Assembly: GCA_965218865.1 (NCBI GenBank)
Contig: CBDCME010000062.1
Span: 1 to 64,000, forward strand
From: CBDCME01 sp965218865
Lineage (GTDB): Bacteria; Pseudomonadota; Alphaproteobacteria; JAAXGF01
Length of the DNA: 64,000 nt
Reading direction: 5' to 3'
Shown here: in pieces, positions 10,235-19,863 of the stretch
How positions within the stretch are numbered: position 1 is the stretch's first letter
Layout: every line of letters begins with the position of its first letter
Translations under genes and position numbers: made by a program
Notes under the pieces: generated by a model
Databases searched by the model: none
What the model was told of the DNA's origin: nothing
What the model saw: only the letters and a program-made list of their open reading frames with translations

Positions 10235-11263
10235 ATGAACTTCATCGCCCCCAGGGCCGAACCGCTCATCCGGGAGATCCCGCTGAGCCGGCTCGCGCTC
10301 GCCCCCGAGAACGTCCGCAAGACGCCGCCCGATCCCCGGGCCGACGCCGAGCTCAAGGCCTCGATCGCCGCTCTCGGACTGCTGGAGAACCTGGTCGTCC
10401 GCGCCGATGAGCCGGGAGAGGATCCCGGATCGGGGGAGCCTGCCCCGGCCACCGAGCCGGGGGGACAGGCCGTTGCCGACCGCTTCGCCGTGGTCGCCGG
10501 CGGCCGACGGCTCAAGGCCCTGCAGGCCTTGGTCGAGGACGGCGTGCTCGATGCCGACCATCCCGTGCCCTGCCAGGTCCGGGACGGGGATATCGAACCC
10601 GGCGAGATCTCGCTCGCCGAGAATGTCGTCCGCATCGCCATGCATCCCGCCGACCAGGTCGTCGCCTTCACGAAGTTGGTGCAGGCCGGTCAGTCGGTCT
10701 CTTCCGTCGCCGCCCGCTTCGGCCTCTCGGAGCGGCTGGTCGAACAGCGCCTGCGCCTCGGTAATGCCGCGCCGGAGCTGCTGGACGTGTACCGGGCCGA
10801 CGAGATTGATCTCGAAGTGCTGAAGGCCTTCGCCGTCACCACCGACCGCGAGCGCCAGATGGCGGTCTGGGAACAGATATCGGGCCAGGGCTACCGGGTG
10901 GCCAACGCGGCAGCCGCCTACCGGGGCGCGGTGATCGACCAGGAGATGGACGCGCTTGCGGAAGCCGTGGCGCTCGACGTGATGCAGGTGTGGATCACCG
11001 ACCTGCACCGCACGGTCGAGGAGCGCGCCGGCACCCTCGACATCGCCGACGGGGAACAGTTGCAACGCTGGCGCGAGGGGCTCCGGTCGAACCGCGTCGC
11101 GCTGGCGCGGCACCGCCACCAGGGCCTCCAGCGGCTCAACACCGCGCTGGCGGTGGTCGAGAAGCTGCGCCTGATCGAGACCGAGCTCGCCGGTGCGCTC
11201 AGCGCCGATCTCCGCGCCGCACTGGCGTTCGCCCGCGGCGGCGCCGGGGCCGGGTCGCGCTGA
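10235..11263 (+). CDS. ParB/RepB/Spo0J-family protein
   Basis: A 342-aa protein. The ATG at 10235 is chosen because GGAG at 10225-10228 lies 6-7 bases upstream; two in-frame ATGs occur earlier at 10211 and 10223. The N-terminal ~95 residues carry the ParB/sulfiredoxin fold (REIPLSRL, ELKASIAALGLLENLVV, VVAGGRRLKAL). Then comes LAENVVR and a KorB-type helix-turn-helix (SSVAARFGLSERLVEQRLRL). The long linker between the two halves of the ParB domain is enriched in Glu, Pro and Gly. The C-terminal third is helical, and the protein is much shorter than the ~600-700-aa ParB relatives typical of alphaproteobacterial plasmids. A partner ParA is not in the window. Likely roles are element partition or gene regulation. 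Confidence 0.8.
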   Translation: MNFIAPRAEPLIREIPLSRLALAPENVRKTPPDPRADAELKASIAALGLLENLVVRADEPGEDPGSGEPAPATEPGGQAVADRFAVVAGGRRLKALQALVEDGVLDADHPVPCQVRDGDIEPGEISLAENVVRIAMHPADQVVAFTKLVQAGQSVSSVAARFGLSERLVEQRLRLGNAAPELLDVYRADEIDLEVLKAFAVTTDRERQMAVWEQISGQGYRVANAAAAYRGAVIDQEMDALAEAVALDVMQVWITDLHRTVEERAGTLDIADGEQLQRWREGLRSNRVALARHRHQGLQRLNTALAVVEKLRLIETELAGALSADLRAALAFARGGAGAGSR

Positions 11264-11285
11264 CCCGTGGCGTGACACCTTATAT

Positions 11286-14198
11286 ATGTACGAACTCTTC
11301 ACCCTCGGCGGCGGGACCTACCTCGTCGATCTCCTGAACGCCGTCGCCGCGATCACTTCGGGCGGCGCCTACATCACGCTGGCCCAGCTCGCGGGCGTCG
11401 CGGGTCTCGCCTGGGTCCTGTTCCGCACCGCCTTCGGCGGCTCGTGGAAGGACAACGCGAAGTGGATCCTGCTGTTCGTCACCGTCTGGGGCGCGATGAT
11501 CGTGCCCAAGGCCACCGTCAGGGTGGTCGACCGGCTCGATCCGACGCTCGCGCCGGCGGTGGTGGCCAACGTGCCGATCGGCCTCGCGCTCTTCGCCTCG
11601 CTGACCTCGCAGGTCGGCGACGGGCTGACGCGCCTCACCGAGCAGGCGTTCACGCTCCCCAATGACCTCCAGTATCAACGCCACGGGCTGATCTTCGGGG
11701 CCCGGCTCGCGGCCAAGGCGACGCGGCTGGAGATCACCGACACGGTGTTCGCGCGCAACGTGCGCAACTACGCCCGGCAATGCGTCTTCCACGCGCTGCT
11801 GCTCGGGCACATGTCGGCGGACGATTTGCGGGAGTCGACCGACATCTGGTCCCTCGTCACCGCTGCCGGCTCGCCCTCGGCCGGGGCCTCGCCGGCGCGC
11901 ATGTTCGAGTTCGCGACGCGGCAGCCCGCGACCGGCACCGGGGCCACGCCGATCGACCGGCAGATCGTCACCTGCCAGGTGGGCGCGGGGCGGCTCAACG
12001 CCCAGTGGAACACCGAGATACAGCGTGCCGGCACGGTGTTCGGGCGGCGCATCTTTCCGGACGCGCGCACCGAGGCGCTCGCCCGCGCAGAGCTTCTGGC
12101 CGCCCTTCCCGCCGCCCACGACTTCCTCATCGGCGCCGCGCGCTCGGCGGGCGAGATCATGCGCCAGCAGATGGTGCTGAACGCGGTCCACGATGCCGGC
12201 GAGCAATGGGCGGCGGAAGCGGGCAACGCCGCCGCCCTGCGCGCCTATACCGAAGCCCGCGCGGAAGCCCAGACCGTCTCCGCCTACCGGGCGATCGGCA
12301 GGCAGGCGGAGACCTGGGTGCCGCTGCTCCGCATCGTCTTCGAGTGCCTCTATGTCGGCGCCTTCCCGATGGCGGTGCTGCTGATGCTGACCCCGGCGGG
12401 GCTGCCGATCTTCCGTTCCTACGTCACCGGGCTGATCTGGCTCCAGTCCTGGGGGCCGCTCTACGCGGTGCTGCACCGCATCAGCATGGGAGAGGCGGCC
12501 GAGCGGATGCAGGCAACCGCGCTCATGCCCGGCGGCGATATCGGCATCTCGCTGGTGGCCCAGGCCGGCATCCGGGCGGTGGCCTCGGACGTCGCGGTGA
12601 TGTCGGGATATCTCTCGATGTCGGTGCCCTTCCTCGCCGCCGCACTGGCGTATGGATTGTCGAAGGCGACCGTGCTGGCCACCTCCGTCCTTGCCGTGGG
12701 CCAGGACGCGGCAAGCTCTGCGGCCCACGAGGGCACGACCGGCAACCTCTCGCTCGCCAACACCGGCTACGACACCCACCGCTTCGCGACGCTGGAGGGG
12801 CGCCAGATCCGCACCTCGGCCCATGTCGACACCGACCGCTACACCGGCTACGCGCCCATGGGCGCGGCCATGACGGTGACCGGCGACGGGACGGTGGTGG
12901 CGGACGCCGGCGCCGCTACCAGCCGCATCCCGGCGGCCGGCGTGCGGCTCTCGGAATCCCTCGCCACGAGCCACGAGACCCGCGCGGCGGAGGCGCGGAC
13001 GCTGTCGCGCCACTGGTCGGCGGAGGCGGGCCAGGCGCGCAACGCCGCGGTGACCGACGCCACCGCCATGATCGAGCGCTACTCCCACGACGTCTCCACC
13101 GGCGCGGCGTTCGCGCGCGGCGTCACGGAGAGCGAGTCGAGCCAGGCGCAGCAGTTCGATAGCCATGTCGAGAAGCTGTCGGAGATTGCGGGGATATCGA
13201 AGAACCAGGCGGCGGTGCTGACCGGGCAGGCCAAGGTGGGCGGCGGCTGGGACTTCATCGTCACGGTGGGCGCCGACGGCTCGGTGATGTGGCGCGGCCA
13301 GACCATCGAGCAGGACGCCTGGAACCGGGTGAAGGAGTACGACCGCCAGCACGGGGTGACCGAGACCTGGTCGCAGGTGGCGGAAGCCTCGCGGCGCTAC
13401 TCGACCCAGACCGGCGACAGCGAGATGGCGGGGCTCGACGAGAGCCTCAGCGCCAACCTCACCCGGATGCGCACGTTCCAGGAGCGGGCCTCGTTCGCGC
13501 GCCAGGAATCCGAGAGCTGGTCGGAGCAGGCCGCGCAGGTGCGTTCCGACGCCCAGGCGATCGAGCGCGAGCTGGGGCAGCCCTTCTTCGCCTGGCTCTC
13601 GGAGCAGAGGGGCACGGACGGCCGCGCGATCGGCGCCGCCGGCGCCATGCGCATCGCCTCGCCGCAGACGGCGGAGGACTCGGAGCAGCTCCGGGAATAC
13701 GCCGCCGCCTTCATCGCCGAGAAATACCCGACGCCCGCGGGGCCGGACCCGGCATCGGTCGGCGGGGCGGCGGAATACGAGGGGGCGGCGGGCGAGCTGC
13801 GCGGCGCCTACGGGCGCGAGACCGCGGCCGCATACGGCGGCTGGTCCGAAGGGGTGCGAGACCGGGCGCGCGAAGCCGGTGCGCCGCGTGCGGGCGAGAC
13901 GGACCTGCGGGCGATGGAGGAGAGGGTCGAGACCAAGACCGAGCAGATCATGATGGGATCGGCGCGCGAGGCGCGGCAGACCGTGACGCGGGACGAGGCC
14001 GCGGAAGGGCGCGCCGGGGTGGAGGCGGAGAGGAGCAAGCCCTTCGAGCGGCATGCGACGGAGAACCTGCCGGTGGTCGGCGACTGGCTCGCCGGCAATC
14101 TGTTCGGCTCGGCGAAGAACGCGGTGCCCGACGCCGCGCCCGGCGGCGCGGGAAACAGGCCGCCGGACGAGAAGGGCTGGGGAGACTCCTCGCCGTGA
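11286..14198 (+). CDS. traG: TraG-type conjugal transfer protein
   Basis: A 970-aa inner-membrane protein. The first ~110 residues contain membrane segments around LAGVAGLAWVLFRTAF and WILLFVTVWGAMIVP, and a second membrane cluster lies near residues 370-500 (FECLYVGAFPMAVLLMLTPAG, MSVPFLAAALAYGLSKA). This is the TraG_N layout of F-type mating-pair stabilisation proteins. The C-terminal ~450 residues are hydrophilic and helical with many Ala, Glu and Arg, probably periplasmic coiled coil. The ATG at 11286 has no good ribosome-binding site, and no other in-frame start exists nearby. It sits 22 bases after the ParB-like gene and probably depends on coupling. It acts in mating-pair formation or exclusion with the TraD and TraI encoded downstream. 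Confidence 0.85.
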   Translation: MYELFTLGGGTYLVDLLNAVAAITSGGAYITLAQLAGVAGLAWVLFRTAFGGSWKDNAKWILLFVTVWGAMIVPKATVRVVDRLDPTLAPAVVANVPIGLALFASLTSQVGDGLTRLTEQAFTLPNDLQYQRHGLIFGARLAAKATRLEITDTVFARNVRNYARQCVFHALLLGHMSADDLRESTDIWSLVTAAGSPSAGASPARMFEFATRQPATGTGATPIDRQIVTCQVGAGRLNAQWNTEIQRAGTVFGRRIFPDARTEALARAELLAALPAAHDFLIGAARSAGEIMRQQMVLNAVHDAGEQWAAEAGNAAALRAYTEARAEAQTVSAYRAIGRQAETWVPLLRIVFECLYVGAFPMAVLLMLTPAGLPIFRSYVTGLIWLQSWGPLYAVLHRISMGEAAERMQATALMPGGDIGISLVAQAGIRAVASDVAVMSGYLSMSVPFLAAALAYGLSKATVLATSVLAVGQDAASSAAHEGTTGNLSLANTGYDTHRFATLEGRQIRTSAHVDTDRYTGYAPMGAAMTVTGDGTVVADAGAATSRIPAAGVRLSESLATSHETRAAEARTLSRHWSAEAGQARNAAVTDATAMIERYSHDVSTGAAFARGVTESESSQAQQFDSHVEKLSEIAGISKNQAAVLTGQAKVGGGWDFIVTVGADGSVMWRGQTIEQDAWNRVKEYDRQHGVTETWSQVAEASRRYSTQTGDSEMAGLDESLSANLTRMRTFQERASFARQESESWSEQAAQVRSDAQAIERELGQPFFAWLSEQRGTDGRAIGAAGAMRIASPQTAEDSEQLREYAAAFIAEKYPTPAGPDPASVGGAAEYEGAAGELRGAYGRETAAAYGGWSEGVRDRAREAGAPRAGETDLRAMEERVETKTEQIMMGSAREARQTVTRDEAAEGRAGVEAERSKPFERHATENLPVVGDWLAGNLFGSAKNAVPDAAPGGAGNRPPDEKGWGDSSP

Positions 14199-14221
14199 CC
14201 GGCGGGGCGCAAACTCCGGGC

Positions 14222-14566
14222 TCAGTCCCCGCGCATCAGCCGCTCGTTCTCCTCCGCGACGGCCATGTCCAGCCAGCTGCCGCTTTTCGTCGACCAGTCG
14301 ATGAGCTCGGTGTCCTCCGGAAGCTTGTGGCGGCCGAACGCGGACCAGTCGTGGCGCCGGAAACCCCGCCGCAGCGCGAGCGCCAGCGAGGAGACCGCGG
14401 CCCAGGCGCCGGCGGCGAGCCACGCCGCCGCGACCGGCTCGAGGCCGGCGCCGGTGCTTGCGGACCAGGCGGTGCAGAGCGCCGCGAGGACGAGGCCGAA
14501 GAGCACGATAGCGCGCTCGGCCCATGTCGTCCGGGGTCGTGTGTTGTCCCTGGTTGTGTCCGTCAT
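14222..14566 (-). CDS. Small membrane protein between traG and traD
   Basis: A 114-aa protein read against the transfer genes. The ATG at 14564-14566 has a strong GGAGG just upstream. Two adjacent hydrophobic segments (ERAIVLFGLVLAALCTAW and AAAWLAAGAWAAVSSLALAL) are followed by a charged tail ending EENERLMRGD. It converges on traG with a 23-bp gap and diverges from traD. No family recognised. The location suggests a transfer-associated function such as exclusion or regulation, but that is inference. Confidence 0.65.
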   Translation of the reverse strand: MTDTTRDNTRPRTTWAERAIVLFGLVLAALCTAWSASTGAGLEPVAAAWLAAGAWAAVSSLALALRRGFRRHDWSAFGRHKLPEDTELIDWSTKSGSWLDMAVAEENERLMRGD

Positions 14567-14702
14567 GCCGAGGTCCTCCGCCTGCCCCCGACACCGATCC
14601 GGGGTCTGCTGTTCCGGGCTCTCTCCGGCCCGGACCCTTTCGCCCGGCTCCAGCCGGCCTCTGCCTCCGGGTGGCGATTCACGCAACGATGAGGAGACCG
14701 TG

Positions 14703-16796
14703 ATGCGCGGCATCGGCGGCAGCACGCTCAGGGGCGGCCAGACCGTCTTCCACGGCCTCCGCATGTGGGGCCAGCTGTTCCGGGCGGCCATGCTGTTCGC
14801 CGCCTTCACGACCGTGGCGGTGCCCGCCTGGACGCTCTGGCACCGCACCACGGGCGCGGAGTGGTACGCCGCCGGCATGGCGACGCTCGCCGAGATGAAG
14901 CTGGTACTCGGCTACGACCCCGATTCCGGCCAGGAGGTCGAGTTCGCCGACGGCACGCGCCATGTGCTCAGGATCCGCGACATCGCCGCCTCGGTCCCGG
15001 CGCTGGAGGCGCGGGAGAAGATCAGGGACGAGGTGTTCGCCAGCGCCGGGCTCGGCGCGCTGGCGGGCGGCGGGCTGATCGGGCTGTTCCTGGTGGCGTT
15101 CTGGTGGCGCGGCGCGCAGCTCGGCCGCCAGAAGCGCATCCGGGGCGCCGAGATGGTGACCGCCGCCGAGCTGCGCCGGCGCGTGCAGTCGCGCCATCTG
15201 CGCACGCTGGTGCGCCTGCCCGGCGGCAAGCGGCTCAGGCCCTATTCCATCGCCGGCATCCCGTATCCCGAGCGCACCGAGACCCAGCACACCATCGTCT
15301 CGGGCACCACGGGCTCGGGCAAGACGGTGTTGATCTCCGATCTCGTCTCCCAGATCCGCGCCCGCGGCGAGCGCTGCGTCCTCTACGACAAGATGGGCTC
15401 CTACACCCGGTCCTTCTTCGACAAGGACCGCGACGTGCTGATGAACCCGCTGGACGCGCGCGCACCGCGCTGGTCGCCCTTCCTGGAGGCCAGGAACCCC
15501 CGCGACTTCGACATGATGGCCGCGGCGCTGATCCCGCAGCAGAAGGACACGGTCGACCCGTTCTGGGTGACGGCGGCGCGCCAGCTTTTCTCCAACGGCG
15601 CCGGCGTGCTGCGGCAGAAGGGGGTCAAGGACAACAAGGTCCTGGTCGACCATCTGCTCAAGACCGACCTGACGGCGCTCGCCGAGGCGATGGAGGGGAC
15701 GGTGGCGCAGTCGATCGTCGACCCCGACAACCCGAAGACCGCGCTCTCGGTGCGCGCCATGCTGACCGCCAACCTCTCGGCGCTGGAGTTCCTGCCGGAC
15801 GAGGGCAAGCCGTTCTCGATCCGGGAGTGGATATCGGACGAGGAGCGCGGCGGGTTCCTGTTCCTCACGTCGAGGGGCGACCAGCATGCATCCCTGCGCG
15901 GGCTGATCTCGACCTGGCTGGAAATCGCGGTCAACGCCATGCTCTCGCTCGCCCAGAACGACGAACGGCGCATCTGGGTGATCCTCGACGAGCTGCCCAC
16001 CCTGCACCAGGTGCCCAGCCTCCAGCCCGGCCTCGCGGAGTCGCGCCAGTTCGGCGGCTGCTTCGTGCTCGGCGTCCAGGTCGCCTCGGCTCTGCGCGAC
16101 CTCTATGGGCGCAACGGCGCCGAAACCATCTCCGGGCTCTGCGGCACGCGGGTGGTGCTGGCCGCCCCGGACCGCGATACCGCGCAGTGGTCGGCCGACA
16201 GCCTCGGCCGCAGCGAGATCGAGGAAGTCTCCGAGGGCTTCTCCTACGGCGCCAACACCATCCGCGACGGGGTGAGCCTGACCCCGCGCCGCGAGCTCAG
16301 GGCGCTGGCGCTGCCCTCGGAGATCATGCGGCTCGCCAACCTGGAGGGCTATCTGAAGTTCCCCGGCCCCTTCCCGGTCGCCTCCATCCGCCTGAAATAC
16401 GTCGGCCGGCCGAAGGCGGCGGAGCGGTTCGTGCCGCGCAAGGACGATGCGGCGGAGGCCGATGGCGATGCGGACCGGGCAGTATCGGCGGCAGGGGCCG
16501 CCTCCGCCGACGCCGCCGAAATCGCGATCCCGGAGCCGCCGGGTTCGGACGAGCCCCGTCCCGCCGACGATCCCGGCGCGCCCGGCATGGCACCCGAGCC
16601 CGCGGCCTGGCAGGGCGAGCTGGCGCTGCTTCCCCTGCCGGGAGAGGCCGGCGATCCGCAGCCGGATGCGGCGGCGGCCGAAACGGCGGACGGGAAGGCG
16701 CCGGAGAGCGGGGACGGGACGCCGGACGCCGGTTCCGCACCGGCAGGCCCACCGGACTCCTCCGCCGGGGGCGGCCGCGGGTCGGACTGGGGCTGA
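14703..16796 (+). CDS. traD: TraD-type conjugative coupling protein (VirD4/TraG ATPase)
   Basis: A 697-aa type IV coupling protein that links the relaxosome to the transfer channel. The ATG at 14703 follows GAGGAGACCGTG. Two N-terminal membrane segments (about residues 25-45 and 115-135) precede the ATPase domain. Walker A is GTTGSGKT near residues 200-207. A Walker B-like WVILDELPTLH lies near 425, and a C-terminal motif GTRVVLAAPDRDTAQW follows. The last ~110 residues are a low-complexity acidic, Ala/Pro-rich tail, typical of TraD tails that contact other relaxosome proteins. The relaxase gene starts one base after the stop, so the two are co-translated. Confidence 0.93.
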   Translation: MRGIGGSTLRGGQTVFHGLRMWGQLFRAAMLFAAFTTVAVPAWTLWHRTTGAEWYAAGMATLAEMKLVLGYDPDSGQEVEFADGTRHVLRIRDIAASVPALEAREKIRDEVFASAGLGALAGGGLIGLFLVAFWWRGAQLGRQKRIRGAEMVTAAELRRRVQSRHLRTLVRLPGGKRLRPYSIAGIPYPERTETQHTIVSGTTGSGKTVLISDLVSQIRARGERCVLYDKMGSYTRSFFDKDRDVLMNPLDARAPRWSPFLEARNPRDFDMMAAALIPQQKDTVDPFWVTAARQLFSNGAGVLRQKGVKDNKVLVDHLLKTDLTALAEAMEGTVAQSIVDPDNPKTALSVRAMLTANLSALEFLPDEGKPFSIREWISDEERGGFLFLTSRGDQHASLRGLISTWLEIAVNAMLSLAQNDERRIWVILDELPTLHQVPSLQPGLAESRQFGGCFVLGVQVASALRDLYGRNGAETISGLCGTRVVLAAPDRDTAQWSADSLGRSEIEEVSEGFSYGANTIRDGVSLTPRRELRALALPSEIMRLANLEGYLKFPGPFPVASIRLKYVGRPKAAERFVPRKDDAAEADGDADRAVSAAGAASADAAEIAIPEPPGSDEPRPADDPGAPGMAPEPAAWQGELALLPLPGEAGDPQPDAAAAETADGKAPESGDGTPDAGSAPAGPPDSSAGGGRGSDWG

Positions 16797-16797
16797 C

Positions 16798-19700
16798 ATG
16801 CTGTCGATCGGCGCGCTCTCCTCGGCGGCCCAGGGCGCGTCCTATTACGAGCGCGACGGCTACTACGCGAAGGACGATCCCGAACACCGCGAGGCCAGCG
16901 CCTGGGCCGGCAGGGGGGCGGACGAGCTCGGGCTGAGGGGCCCGGTCGACGCCGATACGTTCCGGCAGGTCCTCGAAGGCCGCGTGCCGGACGGCTCCGA
17001 CACGCGGCTCGGGCGGCGCGGCAAGGACGGAGAAATCACGCACCGTCCGGGCCGCGACCTCACCTTCTCGGCGCCCAAGTCGGTCTCCATCGCAGCACTG
17101 GTGGGCGGGGACAGGCGCATCGTCGAGGCCCACGACCGCGCCGTGGCGTCGACGCTCGGCTGGGTCGAGAAGAACGCCGCCGAGACCAGGATGAAGGATC
17201 CCGAGACCGGCCGCATTGCGCGCGTGGGCAACCAGAAGATCGTCGCCGCCGCCTTCCGGCACGACACCTCGCGCAACCTCGATCCCCAGCTTCACACCCA
17301 CTCTGTAATCGCCAACATGGTTCAGGGGGAGGACGGCAAGTGGCGCTCGATGGCCAACGAGAGCCTTTATGCGAACCAGAAGCTGATCGGCATGCTCTAC
17401 CGCAACGAGCTCGCGGCCGGCCTCGGCAGGCTCGGTTACGGCATCGAGAAGACCCATGCCGACGGGCGCTTCGAGATCGCGGGGGTTCCCAGGGAAGCTA
17501 TAGAGGCGTTCTCCAGCCGGCGGGCCGAGATCGAGGCGGCGATGGCGGAGCGCGGGCTCGGCGCTTCCGCGGACAATCCGGGCATCGCCGAACGCGCCGC
17601 GCTGATGACGCGGGCGAAGAAGCGCGACATCGACCGCGACGAGCTCCGGGGCGTGTGGCAGCGCCAGGCGGCCGATCGGGGGCTGGATGCGGGCGGGCTG
17701 GTGGCGGGGGCAGTGGAAAGATCGGGTCCGCCGGAGCGGGAAGCGGTGCCCGACCCGGCCTCCGGGGCGGGCAGGACGCCGGAGCCGGAGGCGCCCGGGG
17801 CGCCGGACATTGGCGACGCCGGCCGGACAGGCACAGCGGTCATGGCCGCGCCGTCGCGGGAACCGGCGCCCGCGGGAGACAGAGGACGCGTACCGGAACG
17901 CGAAACCGCCCCCGACGCAACGCCGCCCGCGCCCGCGGCAGAGGCCGTGGCGTGGGCGATGGCGCATCTCTCCGAGCGCGAGGCGGTGTTCTCCCGCTCC
18001 GATCTCCTTGCAGGCGCGCTCGCCCATGCGCCCGGCGCGGTCGCGATCGGGGACGTGGAGCGGGAAGTCGCGGCGCTGGAAAAGGTCGGCGCTCTGCACG
18101 CCGTCGACCTGCCGGGCGCGGAGGCCTCGCTCACGACCGACCGCACCGTTGGCGAGGAGCGCGAGACGGTGGCGCTGATGCAGGGCGGCCAGGCGCGCGG
18201 GCGGGCGCCGATGCGCGGCTGGCAGGTGCAGTCGCACCTCAACAAGGGGCCTCTCACGGCCGGCCAGAAGGACGCGGTGAAGCTGATCCTCTCGGCGAAG
18301 GACCGGACGGTCGGCGTTCAGGGCTACGCCGGGACCGGCAAGACCACGATGCTGAACCGGGCGCGGGCGCTCGCGGAGAAGAAGGGCTGGCGCATGGCGG
18401 GCCTCGCGCCCTCGGCCTCGGCGGCGCAAACCCTGGCCACGGAGGCCGGCATTCCCACCGAAACCCTCCAGATGTTCCTCGCCCGCAATGCCGGCGTGGC
18501 GGAAGGCAGGCTCACGAGGAAGGGCGCCAGGGAGATGCGCGCCGCGTTCGCGAAGACGATCCTGGTGGTCGACGAGGGCTCGCTCGCCTCGACGGTGCAG
18601 GCCCGCGACCTGCTGCGCATCGCCGCCGAGCTGCGCATCCCGCGCGTGGTGCTGGTGGGCGACGCCAAACAGCTCGACGCGGTGGACGCCGGCAAGCCCT
18701 TCGCCCAGCTCCAGGCGGCGGGCATGAAGACCGCCACGATGGACGAGATCATGCGCCAGCGCGATCCCGTCCTGAAGGAAGCGGTCGAGGCGAGCCTGAA
18801 AGGCGACATTGGACGCGCGTTCGAGAAACTCGGGAGCAACGTCGCAGAGGTGAAGCCAGACAATATCGCGGGCGCCGTCGCCGCCCGCTGGCTCCGGCTC
18901 GACGCGGAAGCTCGGGAGAACACGGGCGTGATGGCGCCCTCCCACCAGTTGCGCCAGGCGATCAACGGTCACATTCGCGAGCGTCTGGCCCGCGAGGGCC
19001 GCATCCACGGGCCGGTGATGGAAAGCGAACGGCTGGTCTCGATGGGCTACACCAACGCCGAGAAGGCGCTCGCCGGCAACTACGGGGTGGGCGACGTGGT
19101 GGCGTTCCACCGCCCCTACAGGCGGATCGGCGTCGAGAAGGGTGACGAGCGCCGCGTCGCAGGCGTCGATCACGAGGCCCGCGCGGTGCTGCTGGAGGAC
19201 GGTAAGGGCGGCAAGGCGGCCTGGAAGCCGGAGGAGATCGGCGCACGCCGGGGCGGCAGCGAGGTCTACCGGGCCGAGGAGATTGAGCTCAGGGCCGGCG
19301 ACCGCATCCGCTGGACCCGCAACGACGCCGGCCTCGGCCTGGTCAACAGCCGCACCGCGGAGGTTCTCAGGGTCGCGAACGGCCAGGTGACGTTCCGCCT
19401 GGAGGACGGGAAGACGCTCGAACTGGGTTGGGGCGACCCGCAGCTGCGCCACCTCGACCACGCCTGGGCCTCGACCGTGCACGCCTTCCAGGGCCGCACG
19501 GTAGACAACGTGATCGCGGCGATGGAGGCGCGGCACCCCCATCTCACGACGCAGAAGAGCTTCTATGTCGAGATCAGCCGGGCGCGCGACCGAGCCGAGC
19601 TGGTCACCGACGACGCGGCCGAACTCCGCGTCCAGCTCCAGGCCGCCACCGGCGAGCGCATCGCGGCCCTCGAAGGCATCGGCGAGATGAAGCGCGAGGC

Positions 19701-19863
19701 GCCGGACAAGGCAGGCGAGGCCGCGCGGACGCGCGATACCGGGCAGGAACGCGGGCCTGGCGAGGGCGCCGGAAAGGCGCCCGAAGGCAGCAAGATGCCG
19801 GCAAAGACGCCGGAACCGCCGGTGCGCGACCGCGGCAAGGGAGGCATGGACCTTGGATTGTGA
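16798..19863 (+). CDS. traI: MobF-family conjugative relaxase-helicase (TraI/TrwC-like)
   Basis: A 1021-aa protein that nicks oriT and unwinds the transferred strand. Clustered N-terminal tyrosines (Y16, Y17, Y22, Y23 in ASYYERDGYYAKD) are the MobF nucleophiles. The histidine triad PQLHTHSV is at about residues 163-170 (H166, H168). The RecD/Pif1-like helicase part has Walker A GYAGTGKTT near residue 509, Walker B VVDEGSLAS, then a UvrD-like C-terminal module with HAFQGRTVDNV. The linker at about 300-380 is a Pro/Glu/Ala-rich low-complexity insert. Start ATG 16798 is one base after the traD stop. The product is a usual length for compact alphaproteobacterial MobF relaxases. The matching oriT was not located. 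Confidence 0.93.
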   Translation: MLSIGALSSAAQGASYYERDGYYAKDDPEHREASAWAGRGADELGLRGPVDADTFRQVLEGRVPDGSDTRLGRRGKDGEITHRPGRDLTFSAPKSVSIAALVGGDRRIVEAHDRAVASTLGWVEKNAAETRMKDPETGRIARVGNQKIVAAAFRHDTSRNLDPQLHTHSVIANMVQGEDGKWRSMANESLYANQKLIGMLYRNELAAGLGRLGYGIEKTHADGRFEIAGVPREAIEAFSSRRAEIEAAMAERGLGASADNPGIAERAALMTRAKKRDIDRDELRGVWQRQAADRGLDAGGLVAGAVERSGPPEREAVPDPASGAGRTPEPEAPGAPDIGDAGRTGTAVMAAPSREPAPAGDRGRVPERETAPDATPPAPAAEAVAWAMAHLSEREAVFSRSDLLAGALAHAPGAVAIGDVEREVAALEKVGALHAVDLPGAEASLTTDRTVGEERETVALMQGGQARGRAPMRGWQVQSHLNKGPLTAGQKDAVKLILSAKDRTVGVQGYAGTGKTTMLNRARALAEKKGWRMAGLAPSASAAQTLATEAGIPTETLQMFLARNAGVAEGRLTRKGAREMRAAFAKTILVVDEGSLASTVQARDLLRIAAELRIPRVVLVGDAKQLDAVDAGKPFAQLQAAGMKTATMDEIMRQRDPVLKEAVEASLKGDIGRAFEKLGSNVAEVKPDNIAGAVAARWLRLDAEARENTGVMAPSHQLRQAINGHIRERLAREGRIHGPVMESERLVSMGYTNAEKALAGNYGVGDVVAFHRPYRRIGVEKGDERRVAGVDHEARAVLLEDGKGGKAAWKPEEIGARRGGSEVYRAEEIELRAGDRIRWTRNDAGLGLVNSRTAEVLRVANGQVTFRLEDGKTLELGWGDPQLRHLDHAWASTVHAFQGRTVDNVIAAMEARHPHLTTQKSFYVEISRARDRAELVTDDAAELRVQLQAATGERIAALEGIGEMKREAPDKAGEAARTRDTGQERGPGEGAGKAPEGSKMPAKTPEPPVRDRGKGGMDLGL

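Noticed and set aside
11280..14594. 1104-codon minus-strand open frame opposite traG
   Set aside because: Arg/Gly/Ala-rich translation caused by very high GC; the opposite strand holds traG with clear membrane helices.
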